Source: Pseudomonadota bacterium
GTDB lineage: Bacteria; Pseudomonadota; Alphaproteobacteria; Sphingomonadales; Sphingomonadaceae
Length of the DNA stretch: 11,231 nucleotides
Reading direction: 5' to 3'
Assembly: GCA_030271565.1 (NCBI GenBank)
Contig: JARXKR010000005.1
Span: 17,454-28,684, forward strand
How positions within the stretch are numbered: position 1 is the first letter of the stretch; each line of letters begins with the position of its first letter. Below are positions 1 to 5,522 of this stretch, in pieces. The notes beneath the pieces are model-generated. The model was given only the letters and a program-made list of their open reading frames with translations, did no database searches and was not told the DNA's origin. Made by a program: the position numbers and the translations under genes.

Positions 1-387
1 CTTGGGGGCAGCTTCAGGCTTGGGCGCAGCTTCAACCGCCGGAGCAGCCTCAGTCTTGGGCGTGGCTTCCTTCTTGGCGGCCTTCTTCTCGTCGCCAACG
101 GCCAGGATGCGCAACAAGGTGAGCTGCTGGCGGTGGCCGTTCTTGCGGCGATAATTGTGACGGCGGCGCTTCTTGAACACCACGACCTTTTCGCTCTTGG
201 CCTGGGCGATGATTTCGGCCGAAACCACGACACCCTTGATGTCCTTGGTTTCGCCGCCGTCACCGGCCAGCAGGACGTCGCCCAGCGTGATGGTCTCACC
301 GGCTTCACCAGCGAGTTTTTCAACCGCAATCTTGTCTCCGACGGCAACCCGGTATTGCTTGCCGCCCGTGCGCACTACAGCGAACAT
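1..387 (-). CDS. rplU: 50S ribosomal protein L21, 3' end off the window
   Basis: Ribosomal protein L21, a 23S rRNA-binding protein of the large subunit. Read on the minus strand from the ATG at 387, it gives 129 residues without reaching a stop, so the C-terminus lies beyond the left edge. The start MFAVVRTGGKQYRVAVGD is the canonical L21 N-terminus. The basic rRNA-binding block FKKRRRHNYRRKNGHRQ follows at about residues 69-85, then a typical core ending LTLLRILAV. After about residue 95 the protein becomes a low-complexity Ala/Lys/Pro/Glu tail with EAAP-type repeats that is still open at the edge. E. coli L21 is about 103 residues; alphaproteobacterial L21 is often longer. rpmA (L27) normally follows and would lie outside. 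The Shine-Dalgarno sequence is weak (GGA about 11 nt before the ATG). The gene is divergent from the lipoprotein gene at 565. Confidence 0.97.
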   Translation of the reverse strand, partial: MFAVVRTGGKQYRVAVGDKIAVEKLAGEAGETITLGDVLLAGDGGETKDIKGVVVSAEIIAQAKSEKVVVFKKRRRHNYRRKNGHRQQLTLLRILAVGDEKKAAKKEATPKTEAAPAVEAAPKPEAAPK

Positions 388-444
388 GGTACTTTTATCC
401 GTTCATTTCACCTGACTGCCCGGCCAATCGGACAGCGTGCCAGC

Positions 445-463
445 CCCCGCCCGACGGCAGGGG
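445..463 (-). promoter_or_regulatory. GC-rich stem-loop in the rplU leader
   Basis: Within the predicted rplU leader, four C:G pairs (445-448 with 460-463) and three more (449-451 with 456-458) enclose a 4-nt loop, with one bulged base at 459. It would sit about 10-28 nt into the transcript. Ribosomal protein leaders often carry structures used in feedback control. That role is only a possibility here, because short GC hairpins arise by chance in DNA this GC-rich. Confidence 0.25.
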
Positions 464-478
464 ACCAGAAGAGAGCGC

Positions 479-507
479 GCCCTAGATCAAGCGACCGGGA
501 GTGTCAA
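479..507 (-). promoter_or_regulatory. Predicted sigma-70-type promoter of rplU
   Basis: On the minus strand a perfect -35 box TTGACA (502-507) is followed, after a 17-nt spacer, by TAGGGC (479-484) at the -10 position. The -10 is weak by E. coli standards, but TTGAC plus a GC-tolerant -10 is usual for alphaproteobacterial housekeeping promoters. The likely transcription start is near 472, which gives rplU a leader of about 85 nt. The match was made by eye; there is no expression evidence. Confidence 0.6.
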
Positions 508-564
508 CGGCGAGATTGCGCGCTTTCAATTGGCGCAGCGCGGCACTGTTGCTAAGGCAGCACG

Positions 565-1077
565 ATGCTATTGCGCCCGCTTACCTTACTCCTGCTGAGC
601 ACAGCTCTAATGCTTGGTGCTTGCACCACCAGCAAGGGCGAATATCCCTCGCTCGCGCGCCGTCCGGCCGAGCGGCTGACCGCCACTTTCGATGCTCCGC
701 CCGCTCCGGCGATCGTCATATTGCCCGCGCCGCCCGCTTCGGTCACCGGCCAGCTTGGTGGGCTGGTTAGCGCGGCGCAGGCCGCCGACACAAAATTCCG
801 CGCCCACGAGCCCCGCGCCCGCTCAACGGTGAGCGCTGCCGGGAGCGCGAAAATGGGCAGCGAATCATGGGGCACGGCAACCATCGCTGTCGCCCAGCTC
901 GAAGCGGCCCGCGCCGAGGCAATGCTCGCGCTGGCCGATCTCGATACGCTGTATAACGATACCCGCGTGCGCGGCGAGGATCCCGGCCAGATCGGGGTGG
1001 CGCGCGATACCGTGACCGGGCTGATTTCCCGCCAGGACCAGGTGCTGGGCGAACTGCGCAGCCGTCTCGGGAGCTAA
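565..1077 (+). CDS. Small predicted lipoprotein of unknown function
   Basis: A 170-residue protein I do not recognise. Residues 1-20 form a lipoprotein signal: positively charged start, hydrophobic stretch LTLLLLSTALML, and lipobox LGAC with the lipidated cysteine at position 20. A threonine/serine pair follows, so outer-membrane sorting is plausible. Residues about 21-65 are proline/alanine-rich and probably a flexible linker. Residues about 105-168 are rich in Ala, Leu, Glu and Arg and look helical, perhaps a short coiled coil. The ATG at 565 has an AAGG Shine-Dalgarno 7 nt upstream (554-557) and places the signal peptide at the very start. The gene is convergent with moaE: its TAA (1075-1077) shares bases with the moaE TAG (1074-1076). 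Third-position GC bias and the signal peptide support a real gene. Nothing in the sequence links it to molybdenum cofactor synthesis. Confidence 0.8.
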   Translation: MLLRPLTLLLLSTALMLGACTTSKGEYPSLARRPAERLTATFDAPPAPAIVILPAPPASVTGQLGGLVSAAQAADTKFRAHEPRARSTVSAAGSAKMGSESWGTATIAVAQLEAARAEAMLALADLDTLYNDTRVRGEDPGQIGVARDTVTGLISRQDQVLGELRSRLGS

Positions 1078-1517
1078 GTCCAGCGCTCCAATCCGGCGTA
1101 ATCGTCGGCGTGCGGTTCGATCCAGTGCCACTGCCCGGCGCGGCGCTCGCGTTTCCAGAACCACGATTCGCTCTTCAAATGATCCATCGCATAGTCGGCG
1201 GCGGCGAAGGCCTGACGGCGATGCGGCGCGGCGGCGGCGACCAGCACGATTGGCTCTCCCGGCAACAGTTGTCCGGTGCGGTGGAGCATCAGTACCCCGT
1301 CAAGCTGCCAACGCCGCACACAGGTCTGCGCCAGCTCGCGCATCCCCGCCAGTGTCAGCGGGGCATAGTGGCGCAGTTCGAGTAGCTCCGCCCCATCCCC
1401 GCGCACCTGCCCGAGGAAACTGACGATCCCGCCAGACCGGCAGTGTGCAGAGTTAAACAAAGCCATCTCACCCGCCGGATCGAACGGCCCATCGAGCAGG
1501 CGGACATCTTGCGCCAA
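1074..1517 (-). CDS. moaE: Molybdopterin synthase catalytic subunit MoaE
   Basis: Large subunit of molybdopterin synthase. With MoaD it inserts two sulfurs into cyclic pyranopterin monophosphate (precursor Z) to make molybdopterin in the cytoplasm. Family landmarks: SGGIVSFLGQVRG in the N-terminal third, LHRTGQLLPGE near residues 78-88, and the active-site stretch HLKSESWFWKRE, whose two lysines (about 115 and 122) match the catalytic lysines of E. coli MoaE. I favour a TTG start at 1517, which leaves a 1-nt gap after the moaD stop (1519-1521) and gives 147 residues, close to the usual 150. The only upstream in-frame ATG, at 1556, would put 13 unrelated residues inside moaD; an annotation may still use it. 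Last gene of the folB-moa operon; its stop overlaps that of the convergent lipoprotein gene. Confidence 0.92.
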   Translation of the reverse strand: MAQDVRLLDGPFDPAGEMALFNSAHCRSGGIVSFLGQVRGDGAELLELRHYAPLTLAGMRELAQTCVRRWQLDGVLMLHRTGQLLPGEPIVLVAAAAPHRRQAFAAADYAMDHLKSESWFWKRERRAGQWHWIEPHADDYAGLERWT

Positions 1518-1518
1518 G

Positions 1519-1758
1519 TCAGCCGCCGCTAACCGGTGGCAGGAACGCCAGCTCATCGCCTTCGCGCAAGACGATCCCGCCGCGCTCGGCGATCAGCACC
1601 CCGTTGAGCGCCATCCGCACCCGCTCGCCGAGCAGCGCCACCGCCAGATCGGGCGCGAGCGAAGCTAGCACCGCTTCGAGCGGACCCGGGGTCACCTCGC
1701 GCTCCGCACCGCCTGCAGCATCTTCGAGCCGCCCGAGGAAAACCAACCGCGCGCGCAT
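1519..1758 (-). CDS. moaD: Molybdopterin synthase sulfur carrier subunit MoaD
   Basis: Small ubiquitin-like subunit of molybdopterin synthase, 79 residues, the normal size for MoaD. The C-terminus ends PPVSGG. The terminal Gly-Gly is adenylated by MoeB and converted to a thiocarboxylate that supplies sulfur to MoaE. Inside, VRMALNGVLI and LREGDELAFLPPV match the beta-grasp strands of ThiS/MoaD proteins. The ATG at 1758 lies 1 nt after the moaA stop (1760-1762). The frame stays open to 1896, but that extension (46 residues) overlaps moaA and has no family similarity, so I reject it. Very close spacing to moaA and moaE suggests coupled translation, as expected for partners needed in equal amounts. 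No moeB is in the window. Confidence 0.95.
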   Translation of the reverse strand: MRARLVFLGRLEDAAGGAEREVTPGPLEAVLASLAPDLAVALLGERVRMALNGVLIAERGGIVLREGDELAFLPPVSGG

Positions 1759-1759
1759 C

Positions 1760-2776
1760 TTAGCCGCCCGTGAGCGACATGTGCCGCGCCAACGCAGGGG
1801 CTCCGCCGCCCGCACGGATCGCGAAATGGTGGCGCTCGGGCTTGATCCGCATCGCCTCGGCCAGCCCGGCGGCGAGCTGCGCTTCGGGATCCTCACTTCG
1901 CAGCGCCGCGCGCAGGTCGACTTGTTCGGTCCCGCCGAGGCAGGCGTAAAGCTGCCCGGTCGCGCTGACCCGGACCCGGTTGCAGCCTTCGCAGAAGTTG
2001 TTGGTCAGCGGCGTAATCAGCCCGAGCCGGCCGCCGGTTTCAACGACATCGAAATACCGCGCCGGCCCGCCGCTGCGGTGCGGGCTGGGGTCGAGCGTGA
2101 AGCGCGTTTCGAGCGCGGCGCGCACCGCGTCGAGCGGCAGGTATTGATCGAACCGGTCGGCCTCGACCTCACCCAGCGGCATCACCTCGATCAGGGTCAG
2201 TCCGAATTGCTGGCCGTGCGCCCATGCGATCAGGTCGGGCAGTTCGTCCGCGTTCACGCCCTTGAGCGCCACGGTGTTGATTTTCACCTGCAAGCCCGCT
2301 GCACGCGCTGCTGCCAGCCCTTCGAGCACTTGTGGCAGGCTGTCGCGCCGCGTCAGTTCGGCAAACTTCGTCCGGTCGAGCGTATCGAGCGAAACATTGA
2401 CCCGGCGCACCCCGGCGGCAGCGAGATCGTCGGCAAAGAGGGCCAGCCGGGTGCCGTTGGTGGTCAGAGTCAGCTCTTCGAGCCCCTGCCCGACTTGCCG
2501 GCCAAGCGCGCGGACCAGCTCGATCATGTCGCGCCGCACCAGCGGTTCGCCGCCGGTTAGGCGGATCTTGGTCACCCCGCGCGCGATAAAGCCGAGCGCA
2601 AGTTTGTGCAGCTCTTCGAGGCTGAGCACTTCCTTGCGCGGCAGAAAGGTCTGCCGCTCGGGCATGCAGTAGGCGCAGCGCAAATCGCAGCGATCGGTCA
2701 CCGACAGCCGGAGGTAGCTGATCCGGCGCTGGAACTGGTCGACGAGGGGCTGGGGCGGCATCATGCTTGCAGTCAT
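1760..2776 (-). CDS. moaA: GTP 3',8-cyclase MoaA (radical SAM)
   Basis: Radical SAM enzyme that rearranges GTP to 3',8-cyclo-GTP, the first committed step of molybdenum cofactor synthesis. The protein has 338 residues (family usually 320-340). Its N-terminal [4Fe-4S] cluster motif CxxxCxxC is at C30, C34 and C37, in TDRCDLRCAYCMP. The SAM-contact motif GGEP is at 75-78 and TTNG at 105-108. The second, GTP-binding cluster is C262-x2-C265-x13-C279 in NFCEGCNRVR...LYACLGG. The C-terminus ends HMSLTGG, retaining the Gly-Gly that activates cleavage in the MoaA family. The ATG at 2776 overlaps the upstream gene's TGA as ATGA (2773-2776), which supports this start; Met5 and Met6 are alternatives. 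MoaC, needed for the next step, is not encoded here. Confidence 0.97.
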   Translation of the reverse strand: MTASMMPPQPLVDQFQRRISYLRLSVTDRCDLRCAYCMPERQTFLPRKEVLSLEELHKLALGFIARGVTKIRLTGGEPLVRRDMIELVRALGRQVGQGLEELTLTTNGTRLALFADDLAAAGVRRVNVSLDTLDRTKFAELTRRDSLPQVLEGLAAARAAGLQVKINTVALKGVNADELPDLIAWAHGQQFGLTLIEVMPLGEVEADRFDQYLPLDAVRAALETRFTLDPSPHRSGGPARYFDVVETGGRLGLITPLTNNFCEGCNRVRVSATGQLYACLGGTEQVDLRAALRSEDPEAQLAAGLAEAMRIKPERHHFAIRAGGGAPALARHMSLTGG

Positions 2777-3201
2777 ACCACAGCACCCGCGCCCGCGTCA
2801 TCCAGCGGCAGGTATTGCCCGGTGACGCCGCCTGCGGCTTCGAGGTAGGCCAACGCTTCGGCGATGGCGGGTTCGCTGGCGCTGGCCAAGGCATTGACCC
2901 GCAGCGGCGCATGCTCGCGAGCGAGGCCTTGCACCACGGCCAGCCGCCAACCGCGGTGGGTGTGATCGGCAGGAGGGAAGATCAGCACCAGATCCTCCCC
3001 TCTTGGGGGAGGTGCCGAACGCAGTGAGGCGGAGGGGGCCTGTTCCCGCGCCACTCCCCCACCGTCAGCGCTGCGCGCTGCCACCTCCCCCAAGAGGGGA
3101 GGCTCTAACAGCGCAACCGCCCGGCCCAGCCACTTTCCGTGAAACACCGCTGCCGCCTCGAGCGCGCCCTTCGGCAGACCCTCGACCCGCAGCGTCACCA
3201 T
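2773..3201 (-). CDS. Unknown protein of the folB-moa operon, carrying a palindromic insert
   Basis: A 142-residue protein with no function I can assign. It lies between folB and moaA: its ATG (3199-3201) overlaps the folB stop by one base (TGATG), and its own TGA overlaps the moaA start (ATGA). This implies translational coupling. The N-terminal part (1-33, to VALLE) and C-terminal part (70-142, with LVLIFPPADHTHRGWRLAVVQGLA) look like ordinary folded protein. Alternating hydrophobic strands and Ala-rich helices could suggest a small Rossmann-like alpha/beta fold, but this is a guess. Residues 34-69, between them, are encoded by the palindromic repeat at 2994-3102 and are low in order (Pro, Gly, Ala, Ser, Arg). 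Removing them would leave about 106 residues. No stop or frameshift is present, so the gene still appears usable. Confidence 0.75.
   Translation of the reverse strand: MVTLRVEGLPKGALEAAAVFHGKWLGRAVALLEPPLLGEVAARSADGGGVAREQAPSASLRSAPPPRGEDLVLIFPPADHTHRGWRLAVVQGLAREHAPLRVNALASASEPAIAEALAYLEAAGGVTGQYLPLDDAGAGAVV
2994..3102. repeat. Palindromic element A, inside a coding sequence
   Basis: A perfect 21-bp inverted repeat: the left arm (2994-3014) is the exact reverse complement of the right arm (3082-3102), separated by 67 bp. Each arm is itself a hairpin (CCTCCCC pairing with GGGGAGG around a short loop), so the whole is a double-hairpin unit. The centre contains further partly complementary CCCCC/GGGGG tracts. 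It lies wholly within the gene at 2773-3201 and has no stop codon in that frame, adding about residues 34-70. I see no convincing target-site duplication. From memory, similar CTCCCCC...AAGAGGGGAGG units occur in many copies between genes of sphingomonads; I could not check that here. Confidence 0.85.
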
Positions 3202-3572
3202 CAGCGCCGTTCCCGCCGCAGCGTGATGCCAATCGATTCGGGCCCCTCGGCAATCGCCAGTTTGACGATCTTGACCGTCACCGCCTGCACCCGAGCATCC
3301 TGCACGAACAGCGTCTCGCAGACATGATCGGCAACCGCTTCGATCAGCTTGAAATGTACGCCTTGCGGCAGCGCCTCGCTCGCGGCGAACTTCAGGTCCA
3401 TGTAATTCTTGCTGGCGCTGAGCGGGGTTTCAGGCGCGTAATGCGGCGCGCAGGCCAGCTCAACCGTGACCGTGAAGCGCAACGGCTGCGGGCGACCGGT
3501 TTCCTCCGAATAGATGCCGGTCAGGACATCGTGCTCGAAATCGGCAACTTCCAGGATCAGGCTATCGGCCAT
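3201..3572 (-). CDS. folB: Dihydroneopterin aldolase family protein (FolB)
   Basis: Cytoplasmic enzyme of folate synthesis that cleaves 7,8-dihydroneopterin to 6-hydroxymethyl-7,8-dihydropterin and glycolaldehyde. The protein has 123 residues (family about 120). Family features in order: the early GIYSEET segment, like GVYDWEQ in E. coli FolB; Tyr57 in NYMDL, aligning with the active-site tyrosine; Glu78 in FKLIEAVADHV, aligning with the pterin-anchoring glutamate; and a lysine near 101-104 in VKIVKLAIAEG, aligning with the catalytic lysine. The ATG at 3572 gives the family length; the frame is open to 3659 but those 29 residues are not FolB-like. It is the first gene of the folB-moaADE operon, so its promoter should lie in 3573-3688, where I see no strong minus-strand match. 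The closely related FolX epimerase cannot be fully excluded. Confidence 0.9.
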   Translation of the reverse strand: MADSLILEVADFEHDVLTGIYSEETGRPQPLRFTVTVELACAPHYAPETPLSASKNYMDLKFAASEALPQGVHFKLIEAVADHVCETLFVQDARVQAVTVKIVKLAIAEGPESIGITLRRERR

Positions 3573-3630
3573 GGGGCGGCGCACTGACACGCCCAAGCAC
3601 CTGAGTCCAGTCCGGGCGCCAATTCGCGCC

Positions 3631-3659
3631 TTGGGACATTGCGTGCCGCGCGCTACCAT
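3631..3659 (+). promoter_or_regulatory. Possible promoter of the lipoprotein methyltransferase gene
   Basis: TTGGGA (3631-3636) and TACCAT (3654-3659) are separated by 17 nt and would start a transcript near 3667, about 20 nt ahead of the ATG at 3689. A Shine-Dalgarno GGAG (3678-3681) sits 7 nt before that ATG. Both boxes match the consensus only moderately, so the promoter is tentative; the ribosome binding site is clear. Confidence 0.4.
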
Positions 3660-3688
3660 GCGCCGGAAAAATATTTTGGAGAGAGACG

Positions 3689-4423
3689 ATGCGCTATCCG
3701 TTTACCCACACCGCGCTGGCAATTGCGCTGTTCAGCGGAGCTCTAGTGGCCGGCTGCGCAACCGTTGCGCCTGACTATGCTGCGTTTCTGGCCAGTCCGG
3801 CACGGCCGGCCGCCGACACGGTGCGCGATGCAGATCGCAAACCCGGTGAGCTGATGGCTTTTGGCGGAATCAAGCCGGGAACAATCGTGGCTGAACTGGT
3901 TCCCGGCGGCGGCTATTACACCCGCCTGCTAAGCCTCGCGGTCGGGCCGACCGGGCATGTCTATACCTACGGACTGCGTGCCAATCCCGCGGTCGCAGGA
4001 TGGGCGCAAGGCCATCCCAATGTCACCGAGGGTATCGCGGGACCCGGCGTGGGGCTCGCCCCGGTGCCGGTCGATGTGGTCTGGACCACGCTCAACTACC
4101 ATGACCTCAAAAATTCGAAGACTGGTGACCGAGACAACGCTGCGGTGCTCAACGAAGCCGCGTTCAAGGCGCTCAAGCCCGGCGGCTACTACCTGATCAA
4201 CGATCACCAGACCGCCAAGGGCGTGGGCATCACCCAGACCGCGACCTTGCACCGGATCGAAGATGTGGCAGTGATCCGCGAGGTCGAGGCGGCAGGGTTC
4301 AAGCTGGATGCCCGCAGCGCAATCCTTGCACATCCCGGCGACGATCACACGCTCAAGGTGGTCGAAACCGGGATTCGCGGCAAGACCGACCAATTCGTGC
4401 TGCGCTTCCGCAAACCGCGTTAG
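3689..4423 (+). CDS. Predicted lipoprotein with a SAM-methyltransferase-like domain
   Basis: A 244-residue protein. It starts with a lipoprotein signal: hydrophobic stretch at about 9-20 and lipobox VAGC with the cysteine at 23. The rest looks like the class I methyltransferase-like family annotated as predicted methyltransferase, COG4798 (assigned from memory of motifs). Landmarks: RDADRKPGELMAFGGIKPG at 46-64; motif-I-like VAELVPGGGYYTRLL at 67-81, which resembles the SAM-binding glycine loop; LNYHDL at 135-140; LKPGG at 162-166; LINDHQ at 169-174; and TLHRIED at 186-192. Export to the periplasm is odd for a SAM enzyme because SAM is cytoplasmic, so the substrate and even the activity are uncertain. 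It is a single gene with its own ribosome binding site, divergent from folB and convergent with the methyltransferase gene at 4572-5522. Confidence 0.85.
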   Translation: MRYPFTHTALAIALFSGALVAGCATVAPDYAAFLASPARPAADTVRDADRKPGELMAFGGIKPGTIVAELVPGGGYYTRLLSLAVGPTGHVYTYGLRANPAVAGWAQGHPNVTEGIAGPGVGLAPVPVDVVWTTLNYHDLKNSKTGDRDNAAVLNEAAFKALKPGGYYLINDHQTAKGVGITQTATLHRIEDVAVIREVEAAGFKLDARSAILAHPGDDHTLKVVETGIRGKTDQFVLRFRKPR

Positions 4424-4450
4424 AGGCCTTTCATATTGGGCCCTCTTTTG

Positions 4451-4553
4451 CCCTTCCCCGTTGGGGAAGGGTTGGGATGGGGGTTCCACGCCAGCGCGGA
4501 CGCTCGGCTTTGCCTCACTCCCCCACCCCTAACCCCTCCCCGCCGGGGAGGGG
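4451..4553. repeat. Palindromic element B, between convergent genes
   Basis: Two hairpins, CCCTTCCCC-gtt-GGGGAAGGG (4451-4471) and CCCCTCCCC-gcc-GGGGAGGGG (4533-4553), are separated by about 60 bp. The outer 37-bp arms (4451-4487 and 4517-4553) are also inverted copies of each other with several mismatches. The architecture matches elements A and E. It fills most of the 148-bp gap between two convergent genes, so its strong hairpins could act as a two-way transcription terminator, although no clear T-run follows either hairpin. Nothing else is visible in the gap. Confidence 0.8.
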
Positions 4554-4571
4554 AATCAAGAATGTAGGAAT

Positions 4572-5522
4572 CTAAGTGTTCGACCAGCGCGCGAAGATTG
4601 CGGTTGGCAGCAATCGCGCGCCCTCGCCTTGTTCGCGCACCGCCAGATCGCCGTGCTCGATCGTACCGGGCAGGTCGGCGAACAGTTCATTCATCAGCCC
4701 GGCCAGCGCGAGCGAGGACATCCTCACTGCATAGACGGTAAGGAACAGGAAGCGGCTCTCGGCGCTCAATAGCGCACGGCAATCCGCCAATAGCCCGGGT
4801 AGATGCTCTTCGAGCCGCCACACTTCACCCTCGGGCCCGCGTCCGAATTTGGGCGGGTCGAGGATGATCCCGTCATAATGCTTGCCGCGCCGCACCTCGC
4901 GCGCGGCGAACTTGGCCGCATCATCGACAATCCAGCGCACCGGGCGGTCGGCCATGCCCGATAGCTCGGCGTTGACCCGGGCCTGCGCGACCGACTTCTT
5001 GGACGCATCGACGTGGGTAACCGGACCGTATTGGGATAAAGCCAGCGTGCCGACGCCGGTGTAGCCGAACAGGTTGAGCGTGGATGAGTCCCCGCGAAGG
5101 CGGGGATCTCGGTCGTCAGCAGACGACGGTGATTGAGGCCTGAGGTCCCCGCCTTCGCGGGGACTCAGTTGCTCGCCCATCCAGTCCCACACCGGGGCCA
5201 TGTCGGGGAAGAACCCGAGGTGGCGGAACGGGGTGCATTGCGCGGTGAAATTGACTGGCCCCCGGCTGAGCGGCCAGCCTTCCGCCGGCACCGGTGCGGC
5301 GAACTGCCAGCGCCCGCCGCCGTCCTCATCCGAGCCGGGGACGAATTCACCCTCGGCGCGCCACGTTTCAAGTCGCGGGGTCCACAGCGCCTGCGCATCG
5401 GGGCGGACGAACTGGTAGGGGCCATAGCTCTCAAGCTTACGGCCATGCCCGCTGTCGATCAGGCGATAGTTGTCCCAGCCCTCGCCGATCATGAGCTGCG
5501 GCTGGAGGGTTAGCGCAGCCAT
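4572..5522 (-). CDS. RlmI-like class I SAM-dependent methyltransferase with a palindromic insert
   Basis: A 316-residue predicted RNA or protein methyltransferase of the class I Rossmann type, similar in motif style to the catalytic half of RlmI (23S rRNA m5C methyltransferase). The N-terminal PUA domain of RlmI is absent, and residues 1-115 instead form a different N-terminal region. SAM-binding motif I is NLFGYTGVGTLAL at 150-162. The acidic residue after the next strand is in THVDASKKSV (170-178). Motif IV is ILDPPKFGRG at 220-229. The substrate is not determinable from sequence. Residues 119-146 are encoded by palindromic element C and end three residues before motif I. The ATG (5520-5522) overlaps the thrC stop by one base (TGATG), so it is probably co-translated with thrC. 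The frame is intact. Confidence 0.88.
   Translation of the reverse strand: MAALTLQPQLMIGEGWDNYRLIDSGHGRKLESYGPYQFVRPDAQALWTPRLETWRAEGEFVPGSDEDGGGRWQFAAPVPAEGWPLSRGPVNFTAQCTPFRHLGFFPDMAPVWDWMGEQLSPREGGDLRPQSPSSADDRDPRLRGDSSTLNLFGYTGVGTLALSQYGPVTHVDASKKSVAQARVNAELSGMADRPVRWIVDDAAKFAAREVRRGKHYDGIILDPPKFGRGPEGEVWRLEEHLPGLLADCRALLSAESRFLFLTVYAVRMSSLALAGLMNELFADLPGTIEHGDLAVREQGEGARLLPTAIFARWSNT
5086..5166. repeat. Palindromic element C, inside a coding sequence
   Basis: Inverted arms of 25 bp, 5086-5110 and 5142-5166, match at 24 of 25 positions. Each arm contains its own hairpin: CCCCGC-GAAG-GCGGGG (5090-5105) and its mirror CCCCGC-CTTC-GCGGGG (5147-5162). The whole is 81 bp, a multiple of three, and lies inside the methyltransferase gene without a stop in that frame. 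It encodes about residues 119-146 of the protein. The CCCCGCGAAGGCGGGG core is, from memory, a frequent dispersed repeat in sphingomonad genomes. No target-site duplication is evident. Confidence 0.85.

Noticed and set aside
1759..1896. A 46-residue upstream extension of MoaD
   Set aside because: It lies inside moaA, has no MoaD-like sequence, and would make MoaD far longer than its family.
1604..2560. A 318-residue plus-strand open frame
   Set aside because: It is antisense to moaD and moaA, which have clear family motifs; the long frame is an effect of high GC content.
2169..2912. A 247-residue minus-strand open frame across moaA
   Set aside because: It is an out-of-frame shadow of moaA and its upstream neighbour, with arginine-rich composition and no domain.
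2994..3102. CRISPR-like repeat pair
   Set aside because: The two copies are inverted rather than direct, there is no regular spacing of several repeats, and no cas genes are present.
3573..3659. A 29-residue upstream extension of FolB
   Set aside because: FolB-type sequence begins at MADSLILEV; the extension is Arg/Gly/Cys-rich and would overlap the likely promoter region.
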